Shown piece after piece: positions 35,068 to 43,768 of a DNA stretch of 64,000 bases. Each line of letters begins with the position of its first letter. Position 1 is the first letter of the stretch. The position numbers and the translations under genes were made by a program. Under the pieces are notes generated by a model. That model saw only the letters and a program-made list of their open reading frames with translations, had not been told where the DNA came from and did no database searches. The stretch is from Lacibacter cauensis (GTDB lineage: Bacteria; Bacteroidota; Bacteroidia; Chitinophagales; Chitinophagaceae). Location: positions 587,248-651,247 of the forward strand of contig NZ_VLLE01000004.1 of the NCBI RefSeq assembly GCF_007830055.1, in the 5' to 3' direction.

Positions 35068-35364
35068 ATGAAGAAGCAACTGATCAGCATATTTTTAGCA
35101 ATTGTGCTCAGCATCCAGCTCTTACCGCTGGCGCAGATCAGTGCTGCTATGTACCAAAATCAGCAAATGACAGAGGAGCTTCCGCACAGCGATACAGCTC
35201 CCACACCTTCGTTTACTGAAGAGTTACATAAACATTTTGTAACCGCTACACACGAAGAGCTCATTCATTTAACCGAGCTAAACTTTACAGAACTTATTCA
35301 TCACGCCGCTAAAGTATATACACGACTCTCGGATGATGTGCAGACTCGTCCTCCCAACTGTTGA
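35068..35364 (+). CDS. Small exported protein upstream of the SulP transporter
   Basis: A 98-residue protein with a signal peptide (MKKQLISIFLAIVLSIQLLPL, then AQISA). The mature part of about 70 residues is rich in Glu, His and Thr and ends DDVQTRPPNC. A putative ribosome site (AAGGAGA, 35040-35046) lies about 21 bases upstream of the ATG, rather far for a Shine-Dalgarno. A similar small exported protein, with a PPPE-containing end, precedes the RND operon at 42153. Small exported proteins with a C-terminal Pro-Pro motif next to transporters look like a recurring family here; the role is unknown. Confidence 0.7.
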   Translation: MKKQLISIFLAIVLSIQLLPLAQISAAMYQNQQMTEELPHSDTAPTPSFTEELHKHFVTATHEELIHLTELNFTELIHHAAKVYTRLSDDVQTRPPNC

Positions 35365-35475
35365 TGTTTCTGCAGTTTCGTAAACTTGCAGTACACAAAC
35401 CATTTTCACTCAAAATTTTCAGGCTTTCACCTGTTTGAAGCAACAGCATAGCGCTGTGCTTAAGCGTACCTGCGG

Positions 35476-35501
35476 TGTACATTACTGTACACGTTTGTAC
35501 A
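35476..35501 (+). promoter_or_regulatory. Three TGTACA sites spaced exactly 10 bases apart
   Basis: TGTACA occurs at 35476, 35486 and 35496, each palindromic and one helical turn from the next, 26 bases before the sulP start. The arrangement looks like a regulator-binding array rather than chance. Confidence 0.5.
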
Positions 35502-35526
35502 ATCGAAATAACCCAACTAAACAACA

Positions 35527-37128
35527 ATGAAATTAGAAACGAAGTATTTTAAAACAGATTTGCTTGCCGGGCTTGTGGTATTCCTGGTAGCACTTCCTTT
35601 ATGTTTAGGCATTGCCCTTGCCAGCGGTGCGCCTTTATTTTCCGGTATTATTACCGGAGTAATTGGCGGTATTGTGGTAGGTTTTTTAAGTGGCTCTAAC
35701 TTAAGCGTTACTGGACCTGCTGCCGGTTTAACAGCAATCGTTTTAGCAGGCATTACAAGTGTTGGTTCGTACGAGTTATTCCTGCTTGCGGTAGTCATTG
35801 CCGGAGGTATACAATTGTTGCTCGGTATTATTAAAGCCGGTACAATTTCCAACTACTTTCCTTCAAATGTAATTGAAGGTATGCTTACCGGTATCGGCAT
35901 CATCATTATTCTTAAACAGATACCACATGCAGTTGGTTACGATAAGGATAGTGAAGGCGATTTTGCATTTATCGAAAACAATACCGGTCACAATACCTTA
36001 ACAGCTATTACCGATGCCATCAATTCCATTCACTATGGTGCAATAATCATAACGATTGTTTGTATTGGTATATTGATCGCATTTAACAAAGTATCGTTTC
36101 TGAAAAGAATAAAATTGATACCCGGCGGATTGGTTGCTGTAATTGCTGGTGTGCTTATCAATGAACTGTTTATTGCCAGCGGATCTATTCTTGCTGTGCA
36201 GAAAGAACACCTTGTAAACCTGCCCATCCCCGGTTCGTTCAATGAGTTTATCGGTCAATTTTCATTGCCGGATTTTAAAGGATTAAGCAATAGTTCGGTT
36301 TGGATATTAGGTGCAACCATTGCTGTGGTGGCCAGTATTGAAACACTGCTCTGCCTCGAAGCTGCCGATAAAATGGATCCGCTTAAACGTTACTCCAACG
36401 GCAATACAGAGTTAAGAGCACAGGGTATCGGCAACATCCTTGCCGGTTTAATTGGAGGTTTGCCGATGACTTCTGTAATTGTTCGCACATCGGCCAACAT
36501 TAACTCCGGAGGACGAACCAAACTTGCAACCATTGCGCATGGTCTGTTTCTGTTGCTGGCAGTTGTTGCTATCCCTACTGTTCTTAATAAAATACCTTTA
36601 GCTGCTTTAGCCGCTATTCTTATTATGATTGGCTTAAAACTTGCAAGCCCCAAAGTGTTTAAACACATGTGGCACAACGGTAAGTTTCAGTTTATTCCTT
36701 TTATTATTACGGTGTTGGCAGTTGTGTTTACCGATCTGCTGAAAGGAGTAGGAATTGGTTTGGTTGTGAGTATTCTCTTCATTTTGCGTGGAAACATGAA
36801 GCTGGCTTATTTCTTCCGGAAAGACCGCCACAGAGAAGGCGAACAGATAAAAATTAAACTGGCGCAGGAAGTTTCTTTTCTTAATAAAGCAGCTATTAAG
36901 CAAACACTGGTACATTTACCACATAATAGCAGGGTGCTTATTGATGCAAGCGAAACCGTTTACATTGATCATGATGTACTGGAATTGATCAAGGACTTTG
37001 TTGAGTTTACATCGACAGAAAAAAACATCAAAGTTGATCTTGTAGGTTTTAAAGGAGCTTATAAAATCGAAAACACCGTAAGCCACGTAAATGATGCTGA
37101 TGAGCAACTGGAAAAAGAAGTATTATAA
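35527..37128 (+). CDS. SulP family anion transporter with STAS domain
   Basis: A 533-residue SLC26/SulP transporter. About 12-14 hydrophobic helices (residues 10-430) carry SulP landmarks: LCLGIALASGAPLFSGI near the start, SVTGPAAGLTAI, EGMLTGIGIIIILKQIPH and GLIGGLPMTSVIVRTSANI. A C-terminal STAS domain (about 440-533) follows. A beta-carbonic anhydrase gene lies 32 bases downstream, which favours bicarbonate uptake (BicA-like) over sulfate. Confidence 0.92.
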   Translation: MKLETKYFKTDLLAGLVVFLVALPLCLGIALASGAPLFSGIITGVIGGIVVGFLSGSNLSVTGPAAGLTAIVLAGITSVGSYELFLLAVVIAGGIQLLLGIIKAGTISNYFPSNVIEGMLTGIGIIIILKQIPHAVGYDKDSEGDFAFIENNTGHNTLTAITDAINSIHYGAIIITIVCIGILIAFNKVSFLKRIKLIPGGLVAVIAGVLINELFIASGSILAVQKEHLVNLPIPGSFNEFIGQFSLPDFKGLSNSSVWILGATIAVVASIETLLCLEAADKMDPLKRYSNGNTELRAQGIGNILAGLIGGLPMTSVIVRTSANINSGGRTKLATIAHGLFLLLAVVAIPTVLNKIPLAALAAILIMIGLKLASPKVFKHMWHNGKFQFIPFIITVLAVVFTDLLKGVGIGLVVSILFILRGNMKLAYFFRKDRHREGEQIKIKLAQEVSFLNKAAIKQTLVHLPHNSRVLIDASETVYIDHDVLELIKDFVEFTSTEKNIKVDLVGFKGAYKIENTVSHVNDADEQLEKEVL

Positions 37129-37160
37129 TTTTAGATTATTCAACCCTTAAATCACCAAAC

Positions 37161-37793
37161 ATGAAATCATACGAAAAATTATTAGCAGAAAACAAAACCT
37201 GGGCTGCGAAAAAAGTAAAAGACGATCCCGATTTTTTTAACAGACTGGTTAATGTGCAAACACCCGAGTTTTTATGGATCGGCTGCAGCGACAGCCGTGT
37301 ACCACCTAATGAAATTACACAAACTGAACCTGGTCAAATCTTCATTCACCGTAATATTGCCAACATGGTTGTGCATACCGATTTGAATATGTTGAGCGTA
37401 TTGGAATATGCTGTAAACGTATTGAAAGTAAAACACGTAATTGTTTGCGGTCACTATGGCTGCGGTGGTGTTAAGGCGGCAATGACAAGAAAAAGTATTG
37501 GCTTAATTAACAAATGGCTTCGTAATATTAAAGATGTATATCGCTTTCATCGTGAAGAAATTGACAGTCTCGCAGATGAAGATGCACGTGTAAATAAACT
37601 GATAGAGATGAATGTACAGGAACAGGTAATGAACCTTGCAAAAACATCTATTATTCAAAAAGCATGGAAAGATCGCCAGGGGCCGCACCTGCATGGCTGG
37701 GTGTACGATTTGCACGATGGTGTTATTAAACCTGTTTTTGAAATGGAAGCAGGTACACACATTGACGAACTGTATGAGTTTGATAACCTTTAA
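37161..37793 (+). CDS. can: Beta-class carbonic anhydrase
   Basis: A 210-residue zinc enzyme interconverting CO2 and bicarbonate. Zinc and dyad residues are visible as CSDSRVPP (Cys42, Asp44, Arg46), IHRNIAN and CGHYGCGG (His98, Cys101). The length matches the bacterial Can/CynT group. It is cotranscribed with the SulP transporter, and together they would supply bicarbonate for carboxylation or pH balance. Confidence 0.96.
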   Translation: MKSYEKLLAENKTWAAKKVKDDPDFFNRLVNVQTPEFLWIGCSDSRVPPNEITQTEPGQIFIHRNIANMVVHTDLNMLSVLEYAVNVLKVKHVIVCGHYGCGGVKAAMTRKSIGLINKWLRNIKDVYRFHREEIDSLADEDARVNKLIEMNVQEQVMNLAKTSIIQKAWKDRQGPHLHGWVYDLHDGVIKPVFEMEAGTHIDELYEFDNL

Positions 37794-37800
37794 ATAAAAA

Positions 37801-37830
37801 AGAAGCCCCGCAAATGCGGGGCTTCTTTTT
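37801..37830. terminator. Bidirectional terminator between carbonic anhydrase and alkA copy 2
   Basis: AGAAGCCCCGC/GCGGGGCTTCT stem with an AAAT loop and a T5 tail, flanked by A residues. It lies between two convergent genes. Confidence 0.92.
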
Positions 37831-38467
37831 ATGCTTCAATTTTAATGTTTCGCTTTTTAATGTACGCATGCCACAAAATCATTGCAGCAATGGTACGGTA
37901 AGGCCGCCATGGTTCTGCAATTGCCAGCATTTCTTCTTTACTAACATGCGGATGCAGCTGCTTGGTTTCTTTCATGCTGTTTACCAAAGCAATATCACCT
38001 AACGGAAACAGATCGGTGCGTTGCAGGGCATGCATCAGGTAAACATCGGTGGTCCAATGACCAATTCCTTTTATAGCAGTAAGTTGTGTGCGCACTTCTT
38101 CATCCGTCATTTCGCTAAACTTTTTCAGTTGCAGCTTTTTTGTAGCAACAGCTGTAGCCAGTTCCTTTGCATACACTTGCTTCTGTCGGGTAAAATAACA
38201 CTCCCGTAATTCCTCGTTACTCATAGCTAAAATTTTTGCAGGCGTAACAACACCAATCTTCGCTTTTAATTTTTTATAGGCTGCAAAAGCTGCTGCCAGC
38301 GAAACCTGTTGTTCAAGTATGGTAAGAATAAGTGTTTCAAAGCCCTGCTTGCGTGTCCACATGGGTGGATAGCCATGTGCTTTAATAATGGCTTTAAGAT
38401 GTTTGTCCTTTTTAGAAAGCAGATCGCAGTAGGTTTGAAAATTATCGGCAGAGAATGTTTGAATCAT
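37829..38467 (-). CDS. DNA-3-methyladenine glycosylase II-like (AlkA/HhH-GPD), copy 2
   Basis: A 212-residue compact AlkA-type glycosylase. The HhH reads AIKGIGHWTTDVYL (about 129-142), followed by LFPLGDIALVNSM with the catalytic Asp. Sequence similarity to the copy at 16732 is limited to the fold motifs, so the two are old paralogues likely to differ in substrate. EPWRPYRTIAAMILWHA is the typical C-terminal helix. Confidence 0.88.
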   Translation of the reverse strand: MIQTFSADNFQTYCDLLSKKDKHLKAIIKAHGYPPMWTRKQGFETLILTILEQQVSLAAAFAAYKKLKAKIGVVTPAKILAMSNEELRECYFTRQKQVYAKELATAVATKKLQLKKFSEMTDEEVRTQLTAIKGIGHWTTDVYLMHALQRTDLFPLGDIALVNSMKETKQLHPHVSKEEMLAIAEPWRPYRTIAAMILWHAYIKKRNIKIEA

Positions 38468-38491
38468 TTTATAAAAGAATTTACAACAATT

Positions 38492-38518
38492 AAAAATGCC
38501 TCTTGTTGAAGAGGCATT
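38492..38518 (-). terminator. Terminator after the enoyl-CoA hydratase gene
   Basis: AATGCCTCTT-GTTG-AAGAGGCATT stem followed, on the minus strand, by a T5 tract. It is 27 bases past the hydratase stop and before the glycosylase gene. Confidence 0.85.
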
Positions 38519-38544
38519 GCATTTTATTTTCAGGATTTCTTCAT

Positions 38545-39318
38545 CTAACTCTTTGCCTTAAATTTTGCGATGGCATTTTTGGTAAACTCACTTAACACTA
38601 ATCTGCCGCTGATCTTTGCCCGTTCAATCAACAGTTCATCCCAATGCTCTGTGCCTTTCCAGAAAACTTTTTTCATTTCGAGCATCGCTTCAGGTGATGA
38701 ATGAGATAATGTATTAGACAGTTTCGCAATCGATTCATCCATCGATTCTACTGTTGGATGCACTTCGGCAAACAAGCCTTTTCGTTTAGCCCATTCACTA
38801 TTACGCCAGCTGCCTGCATCGATCGCCAGTTGTGAAAATGCCGAGATGCCAATTTTACGCTCAACAGCAGGACCAACTACAAACGGACCAATGCCAACTG
38901 CCAGCTCACTAAGCTTTACATCTGCCCCTTCAACAGCAATAGCATAATCAACTGCAGCTGCTAAACCAACACCACCGCCTACACATTTACCATGTATGCG
39001 GCCAATCACGAGCTGGTGGCATTTGCGTAATGCATTGATGACATGTGCAAAGCCACTGAAAAATTGCAGTCCTTCTTTTTCATTTTTAATGGCAGTAAGC
39101 TCCTCGAAACTTGCTCCTGCGCAAAATGCCTTTTCACCGGCTGACTTTAATACAATCACCAATACTTTCGGATCGGCAGCTATTTGTGTAATGGTATGCG
39201 CAAGCTGCTGCAGCATGGAAGACGGAAGCGAATTGCTTTGCGGATGAAAGAACTCAATGGTTGCAATACCCTGGTGGATTTCTTTCTTTACGTACGAATC
39301 TGTAATTGATGTTACCAT
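38545..39318 (-). CDS. Enoyl-CoA hydratase/isomerase family protein
   Basis: A 257-residue crotonase-fold protein. The first oxyanion loop is EKAFCAGASFEEL (about 62-74) and the second GKCVGGGVGLAAAVD (about 108-122), followed by ELAVGIGPFVVGP. The GIGPF segment lacks the Glu/Asp seen in PaaG. It lies next to paaZ on the same strand (52-base gap), so a PaaF-like hydratase or a pathway-linked isomerase is plausible, but a methylglutaconyl-type activity cannot be ruled out. Confidence 0.82.
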   Translation of the reverse strand: MVTSITDSYVKKEIHQGIATIEFFHPQSNSLPSSMLQQLAHTITQIAADPKVLVIVLKSAGEKAFCAGASFEELTAIKNEKEGLQFFSGFAHVINALRKCHQLVIGRIHGKCVGGGVGLAAAVDYAIAVEGADVKLSELAVGIGPFVVGPAVERKIGISAFSQLAIDAGSWRNSEWAKRKGLFAEVHPTVESMDESIAKLSNTLSHSSPEAMLEMKKVFWKGTEHWDELLIERAKISGRLVLSEFTKNAIAKFKAKS

Positions 39319-39370
39319 AAAACGGTTTTCTTACTCTTAAATTACTACGGGATTATTACAAATGCAATGC

Positions 39371-41446
39371 CTATTGCTTTAATTTCTTTACCATTGTTAA
39401 AATGGTGGCAACACCGGTCAGCTCATCTGTTTCATCAAAAAACTCTACCAGCCATTTCACAATTCCTTTTTCAATATCATCACCTCTCTTGAAATCCTCG
39501 GGCTTCTCTACAATGCGTTTATCGTTGGGCAATTTTTCTTTACAGGTAAAGCGAATGTATACTTCAGCACCCGGATAAACCGGTTTGGTAAAGCGTAACT
39601 CATCAATACCATAATTCAACAGCACAGGATTTAGTTCGTAGCTGTCAACAAACAAACCTGCAGCAATACTCATGATAAAATAACCATGTGCCACCTGCTG
39701 CTCAAACATGGTTCCTGTAAAATCGGTGGTTTTGATGTGTGCGTAGAAATGATCGCCACTCAAATCTGCAAAACGATCAATGTCTTCGCTGGTGATCGTT
39801 CTTTTTTCAGTAATAATCTGATCGCCGATCTGCAGCTCTTCAAAATACTTTTTAAACGGATGTTTGCCGGGATCTTTTCCTTGTGCATTTTGTTGATACA
39901 CATTTGTAACTGCAGTAAGCGTTGTGGGCGAACCTTGTATAGCTGTGCGTTGCAGATAATGTTTTACACCACGCAGTCCGCCCATTTCTTCACCACCACC
40001 TGCACGGCCCGGACCACCATGTACCAGCAATGGTAACGGCGAACCATGACCGGTACTTTCTTTGGCGCATTCATTATTTAATACCAGTATACGACCGTGA
40101 TGCGTTGCTGCACCAATTACATATTTTCGTGCAATTCTATGGTCGGCAGTAACGATAGAAGAACATAAACTACCCTTGCCCAGCTTGCTTAAGGCAATGG
40201 CTTCATCCATTGTTTTGTACGGCATAATGGTACTCACCGGACCGAACGCTTCCACTTCATGTACTTCTTTCGACGCAAAAGGTTTTTCATTCATCAATAA
40301 AATAGGCGATAGAAAAGCACCTTTGTTTGCATCGGCATCTACCACATCCACACTATCCAAACTGCCATACACAATTTGAGATGATGCCAATAATTTCTGC
40401 ACCTGTTCCCGTACTTCTTTCCTTTGTGTTTCGCCTGCAAGCGAACCCATCCGCACTTTTTCGTTGAGCGGATTACCGATGGTTGTTTGCGCAAGCGAAG
40501 TTGCAATGGCTTTCCACAGATCTTCCATTTTATTTTCCGGTACAAATATTCTGCGGATGCCGGTACAACGTTGTCCTGCTTTCAAGGTCATTTCTTTGCG
40601 CACTTCTTTTACAAAAATGTCCCACTCCGGCATACCGGGATTTACATCATCGCCCAATACAATACAGTTGAGCGAATCGGCTTCCATATTGAACGGCACA
40701 TTTTCTTTGAGGATATTTGCATTGCTCTTCAACAATAATCCTGTTGATGCACTTCCTGTAAACGTTACTACGTCCTGGCTGTTTACGTGATCGAGTAAAT
40801 CGCCTGCACTGCCACAGATCAACTGCAATGCACCTTCGGGTAAAATGTTTGATGCAATGATTTCTTTTACCACAGCTTCGGTTAAATAAGCCGTCACTGT
40901 TGCAGGTTTCACTACTGCAGGAACACCCGCCAATAAATTCACTGCAATTTTTTCCAGCATTCCCCACACCGGAAAGTTGAAAGCGTTGATGTGCACGGCT
41001 ACACCTTCTTTCGGCGAAAGAATATGTGTTCCCATGAAAGTATTGTTCTTACTGAGGTTGTGGCTTTCGCCATCAATACAAATCACATCATCGGGAAATT
41101 TGCGGCGCAGCGATGCGTTGGCAAACAAATTACCAATGCCACCCTCAATATCTACCCAGCTGTCGGCTTTAGTAGCTCCAGTTTGGTAAGAGACTGCATA
41201 AAAATTATCAAGATGATTGCGCAGATGCAAGGCCAACGCTTTCAACATATTTCCACGTTCATGAAACGTCATCTTACGCAAGGCAGGATTACCCACTGTT
41301 CGTGCATAATGCAGGATCGATTGAAAATCCAAACCCTTAGTTGAGGCTGTTGCCACCGGTTCGCCGGTAACGGCGTTGTATAAAAGCTGACCATCACCGT
41401 CGCCATTGATCCAGCTACCGGTGATGTAGTTACCAAGTTTATTCAT
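39371..41446 (-). CDS. paaZ: Bifunctional oxepin-CoA hydrolase / 3-oxo-5,6-dehydrosuberyl-CoA semialdehyde dehydrogenase PaaZ
   Basis: A 691-residue fusion enzyme. The N-terminal aldehyde dehydrogenase domain (about 1-520) has the catalytic Glu in PFNMEADSLNC and Cys in LKAGQRCTGIRRI. The C-terminal MaoC-like hydratase domain (about 540-691) has DLSGDHFYAH and the VAHGYFIMSIAAGL helix. PaaZ opens the oxepin ring and oxidises the resulting aldehyde in the phenylacetate pathway. It sits about 35 kb from paaG, paaI and paaY. Confidence 0.95.
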   Translation of the reverse strand: MNKLGNYITGSWINGDGDGQLLYNAVTGEPVATASTKGLDFQSILHYARTVGNPALRKMTFHERGNMLKALALHLRNHLDNFYAVSYQTGATKADSWVDIEGGIGNLFANASLRRKFPDDVICIDGESHNLSKNNTFMGTHILSPKEGVAVHINAFNFPVWGMLEKIAVNLLAGVPAVVKPATVTAYLTEAVVKEIIASNILPEGALQLICGSAGDLLDHVNSQDVVTFTGSASTGLLLKSNANILKENVPFNMEADSLNCIVLGDDVNPGMPEWDIFVKEVRKEMTLKAGQRCTGIRRIFVPENKMEDLWKAIATSLAQTTIGNPLNEKVRMGSLAGETQRKEVREQVQKLLASSQIVYGSLDSVDVVDADANKGAFLSPILLMNEKPFASKEVHEVEAFGPVSTIMPYKTMDEAIALSKLGKGSLCSSIVTADHRIARKYVIGAATHHGRILVLNNECAKESTGHGSPLPLLVHGGPGRAGGGEEMGGLRGVKHYLQRTAIQGSPTTLTAVTNVYQQNAQGKDPGKHPFKKYFEELQIGDQIITEKRTITSEDIDRFADLSGDHFYAHIKTTDFTGTMFEQQVAHGYFIMSIAAGLFVDSYELNPVLLNYGIDELRFTKPVYPGAEVYIRFTCKEKLPNDKRIVEKPEDFKRGDDIEKGIVKWLVEFFDETDELTGVATILTMVKKLKQ

Positions 41447-41524
41447 ACGTACTAATAATCGTTAGGTTAACGAAGTTAAGGCAGGAAGCAGGTTCAGAAA
41501 TTTAGCCTTTGTATTTTTCTTACA

Positions 41525-41992
41525 TTACAACAAACCAAACTGGCGGAGGTGGTGCGTTACATGTTTGTAATGCAGCCGCACCCATTCTTCATAATTCAGT
41601 TCGCCAAAAACAGGATGCACAGCTGTGGTATCCGGTTCATCAGTATACAGCTGAAAGAAGTAGTTCACTTCAGCAATGAGTTCCTGCTGTGCTTCCTCTA
41701 CACTTGCATATCGGTACGGCAGCGGGTCTTCAGCAATGATGTTTGTGGGTGCTTTTGTGTTTTCCCGAAACTGTTTATCGCTCATTAAAAATTCTTTGAG
41801 CTTCGGCATGTGCTCGGGTGGCGATACCAGCGGATAATGTTGTTTCTGTGTCGACACCTGGAAGAAGTCGGCTACATGTTCCAGCATTTGCTGAAAATCC
41901 ATTTTACCCCATTTAGCCGTAGCAGCTCCATTTGCCTGTTGCAGTAAAACCGGAAAACTTTCTTTTATAAACTGTTCTTTTTCGTTAACCAT
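41525..41992 (-). CDS. DUF1569/DinB-like protein
   Basis: A 155-residue helical-bundle protein resembling the DUF1569 branch of the DinB superfamily. The conserved KMDFQQMLEHVADFF helix and the C-terminal LHYKHVTHHLRQFGLL hold His residues placed for metal binding. Its role is unknown. It lies 78 bases upstream of paaZ on the same strand, and the AAAG-rich region before its start carries only a weak -7 match. Confidence 0.78.
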   Translation of the reverse strand: MVNEKEQFIKESFPVLLQQANGAATAKWGKMDFQQMLEHVADFFQVSTQKQHYPLVSPPEHMPKLKEFLMSDKQFRENTKAPTNIIAEDPLPYRYASVEEAQQELIAEVNYFFQLYTDEPDTTAVHPVFGELNYEEWVRLHYKHVTHHLRQFGLL

Positions 41993-42136
41993 CGCAGTAA
42001 TTAAGAAAACAAAGAAACAGAACCTTGTATCGTTTTACAACAGCAGGTTACACAAATGTTACAGTTTTATGACGCTTTCAATACTGCAGACAGTCTTTTA
42101 CCGCTTTTTTACCATTTACAAAAACTGCATTCATGT

Positions 42137-42144
42137 TATCTTTG
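42137..42144 (+). promoter_or_regulatory. TATCTTTG -7 element before the small exported gene of the RND locus
   Basis: TATCTTTG ends 8 bases before a GTG start at 42153, the same geometry as at obg. A TTTA about 20 bases upstream (42115-42118) is a weak -33. Confidence 0.55.
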
Positions 42145-42152
42145 CAGCTTCT

Positions 42153-42518
42153 GTGAAAAAATTAATTTCATTCATACTCATTGCGCTGTTTGTAAACAGT
42201 TCGCTGCTGTTACCACAGTTGCCGGATTCGTTTACAGATAAACGTATAGCCAATGATGACCATATGGGTTCACTTATTGAATGGGTGAATGAAATTTTAC
42301 TGGATCAGAAAGACGATACTCCCCACGAACAAGATGACAATACGCTGGAGAACAGTATTGAAGAAACTTATTGCCATCGTTTATTTCAACGCAGCGATCT
42401 TTTACCGCATGTAACACTCATCAGCAATAAGCTGAAGTTTGCAGAATATCCCGAAGGGAAACTCCCCATTCTTACTACAGATGTAATTGCTCCGCCTCCT
42501 GAGCAGTACCGTTCGTAA
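42153..42518 (+). CDS. Small exported protein upstream of the RND efflux operon
   Basis: A 121-residue protein starting with GTG at 42153. That start puts a signal peptide first (MKKLISFILIALFVNSSLLL) and sits right behind a promoter element; the longer frame from 42069 crosses that element. The mature part is acidic (DQKDDTPHEQDDNTLE), has one His/Cys segment (ETYCHRLFQRS) and ends VIAPPPEQYRS. It resembles the 98-residue protein at 35068 in size, leader and Pro-rich end. Function unknown. Confidence 0.75.
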   Translation: MKKLISFILIALFVNSSLLLPQLPDSFTDKRIANDDHMGSLIEWVNEILLDQKDDTPHEQDDNTLENSIEETYCHRLFQRSDLLPHVTLISNKLKFAEYPEGKLPILTTDVIAPPPEQYRS

Positions 42519-42619
42519 CTTTTTTATTGATACGAGGTTGCTTCATGCAGCCATCGTACTGTTTCATTCATCTGGTCGGTGACCGGAGCTGTTATTATTC
42601 CATTCAAAAAATTTACTGT

Positions 42620-43759
42620 ATGAACTATCGTCAGACAAAATCTGCCGCCTTGTATTTATTATTAGGCGCCGCTCTGCCATTTACAATGTTATCCTGCGCA
42701 ACAGAAGAAAAAAAGACAAGTGAAAAAGCTGAAAAATTCCAGGTGATTAAACCCATGCTGGTTGATACGGTGTACCAGGAAGAATATGTTGCAGAAATTC
42801 ATGCGTTGCAAAATGTAGAAATCCGTACACGTGTAAAAGGTTTTATTGAACACATTCATATTGATGAAGGGAAAGAAGTTACTGCAGGTCAGTTGTTATT
42901 TACACTCAGCAGCCGTTCGTTTAAAGAAGATCTTTTAAAAGCAAATGCACAATTAAAAAGTGCGACTGCCGAATTAAAAGCGATGGAAGTTGAATTGAAA
43001 AATACAAAGTCGCTCGTAGAAAAAAATATCGTTTCCAAAACAGAATTGGAAATGGTGCAGGCAAAGAAAGAAGCCGTACAGGCAAAAATTGATGAAGCCA
43101 ATTCTGCTATTGCTATGGCTAAGCTCAATCTTTCATTTACAGAAGTAAGAGCACCATTCAGTGGTGTGATCAATCGTATTCCTAATAAACGGGGAAGTTT
43201 AGTTGAAGAAGGCACATTGCTCACAACTATTTCCAACAACAAAGAAGTGTTTGCTTACTTCAACTTATCGGAAAGTGATTATTTAAATTATATCACTGCC
43301 GGTAAAACTGAGCAATTTAAAACAGCACAGTTGTTATTAGCTAACAACAGTGTGTACAACCATACCGGCACTATTGAAATATCGGAAAGCGAATTCGATG
43401 CATCATCGGGCAATATTGCATTCCGTGCCCGTTTCCCTAATCCGGGAGCATTACTTAAACACGGCGGTAATGGAAAAATTATTATTACCAAGCCGTTGAA
43501 AAATGCTATGCTGATTCCTTTACGTTCCACTTTTGAAATACAGGATAAAGTATTTGTATTTGCTGTTGATGAAAAAAACAAAGCCAAGCAAAAAACCATT
43601 GTTCCTAAAATGCGCATACCGCATTACTATGTTGTTGAACGTGGTATTTCAAAAGATGATAAAATAGTGTACGAAGGCGTAGAAAATGTAAAAGATGGTG
43701 ATGCCATCAATCCTCAACTCATCGAACCAGAATCCGCAACGTACATCAGCAAAAACTAA
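42620..43759 (+). CDS. RND efflux periplasmic adaptor (membrane fusion) lipoprotein
   Basis: A 379-residue MFP-family subunit. The ATG at 42620 opens a lipoprotein signal with the lipobox LSCATEE. The barrel-sandwich half motifs (EIRTRVKGFIEHIHIDEGKEV and APFSGVINRIPNKRGSLVEEG) flank a long coiled-coil hairpin (about 95-150). The pump gene starts 9 bases after its stop. It would bridge the inner-membrane pump and the outer-membrane channel. Confidence 0.93.
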   Translation: MNYRQTKSAALYLLLGAALPFTMLSCATEEKKTSEKAEKFQVIKPMLVDTVYQEEYVAEIHALQNVEIRTRVKGFIEHIHIDEGKEVTAGQLLFTLSSRSFKEDLLKANAQLKSATAELKAMEVELKNTKSLVEKNIVSKTELEMVQAKKEAVQAKIDEANSAIAMAKLNLSFTEVRAPFSGVINRIPNKRGSLVEEGTLLTTISNNKEVFAYFNLSESDYLNYITAGKTEQFKTAQLLLANNSVYNHTGTIEISESEFDASSGNIAFRARFPNPGALLKHGGNGKIIITKPLKNAMLIPLRSTFEIQDKVFVFAVDEKNKAKQKTIVPKMRIPHYYVVERGISKDDKIVYEGVENVKDGDAINPQLIEPESATYISKN

Positions 43760-43768
43760 AGAACCAAC

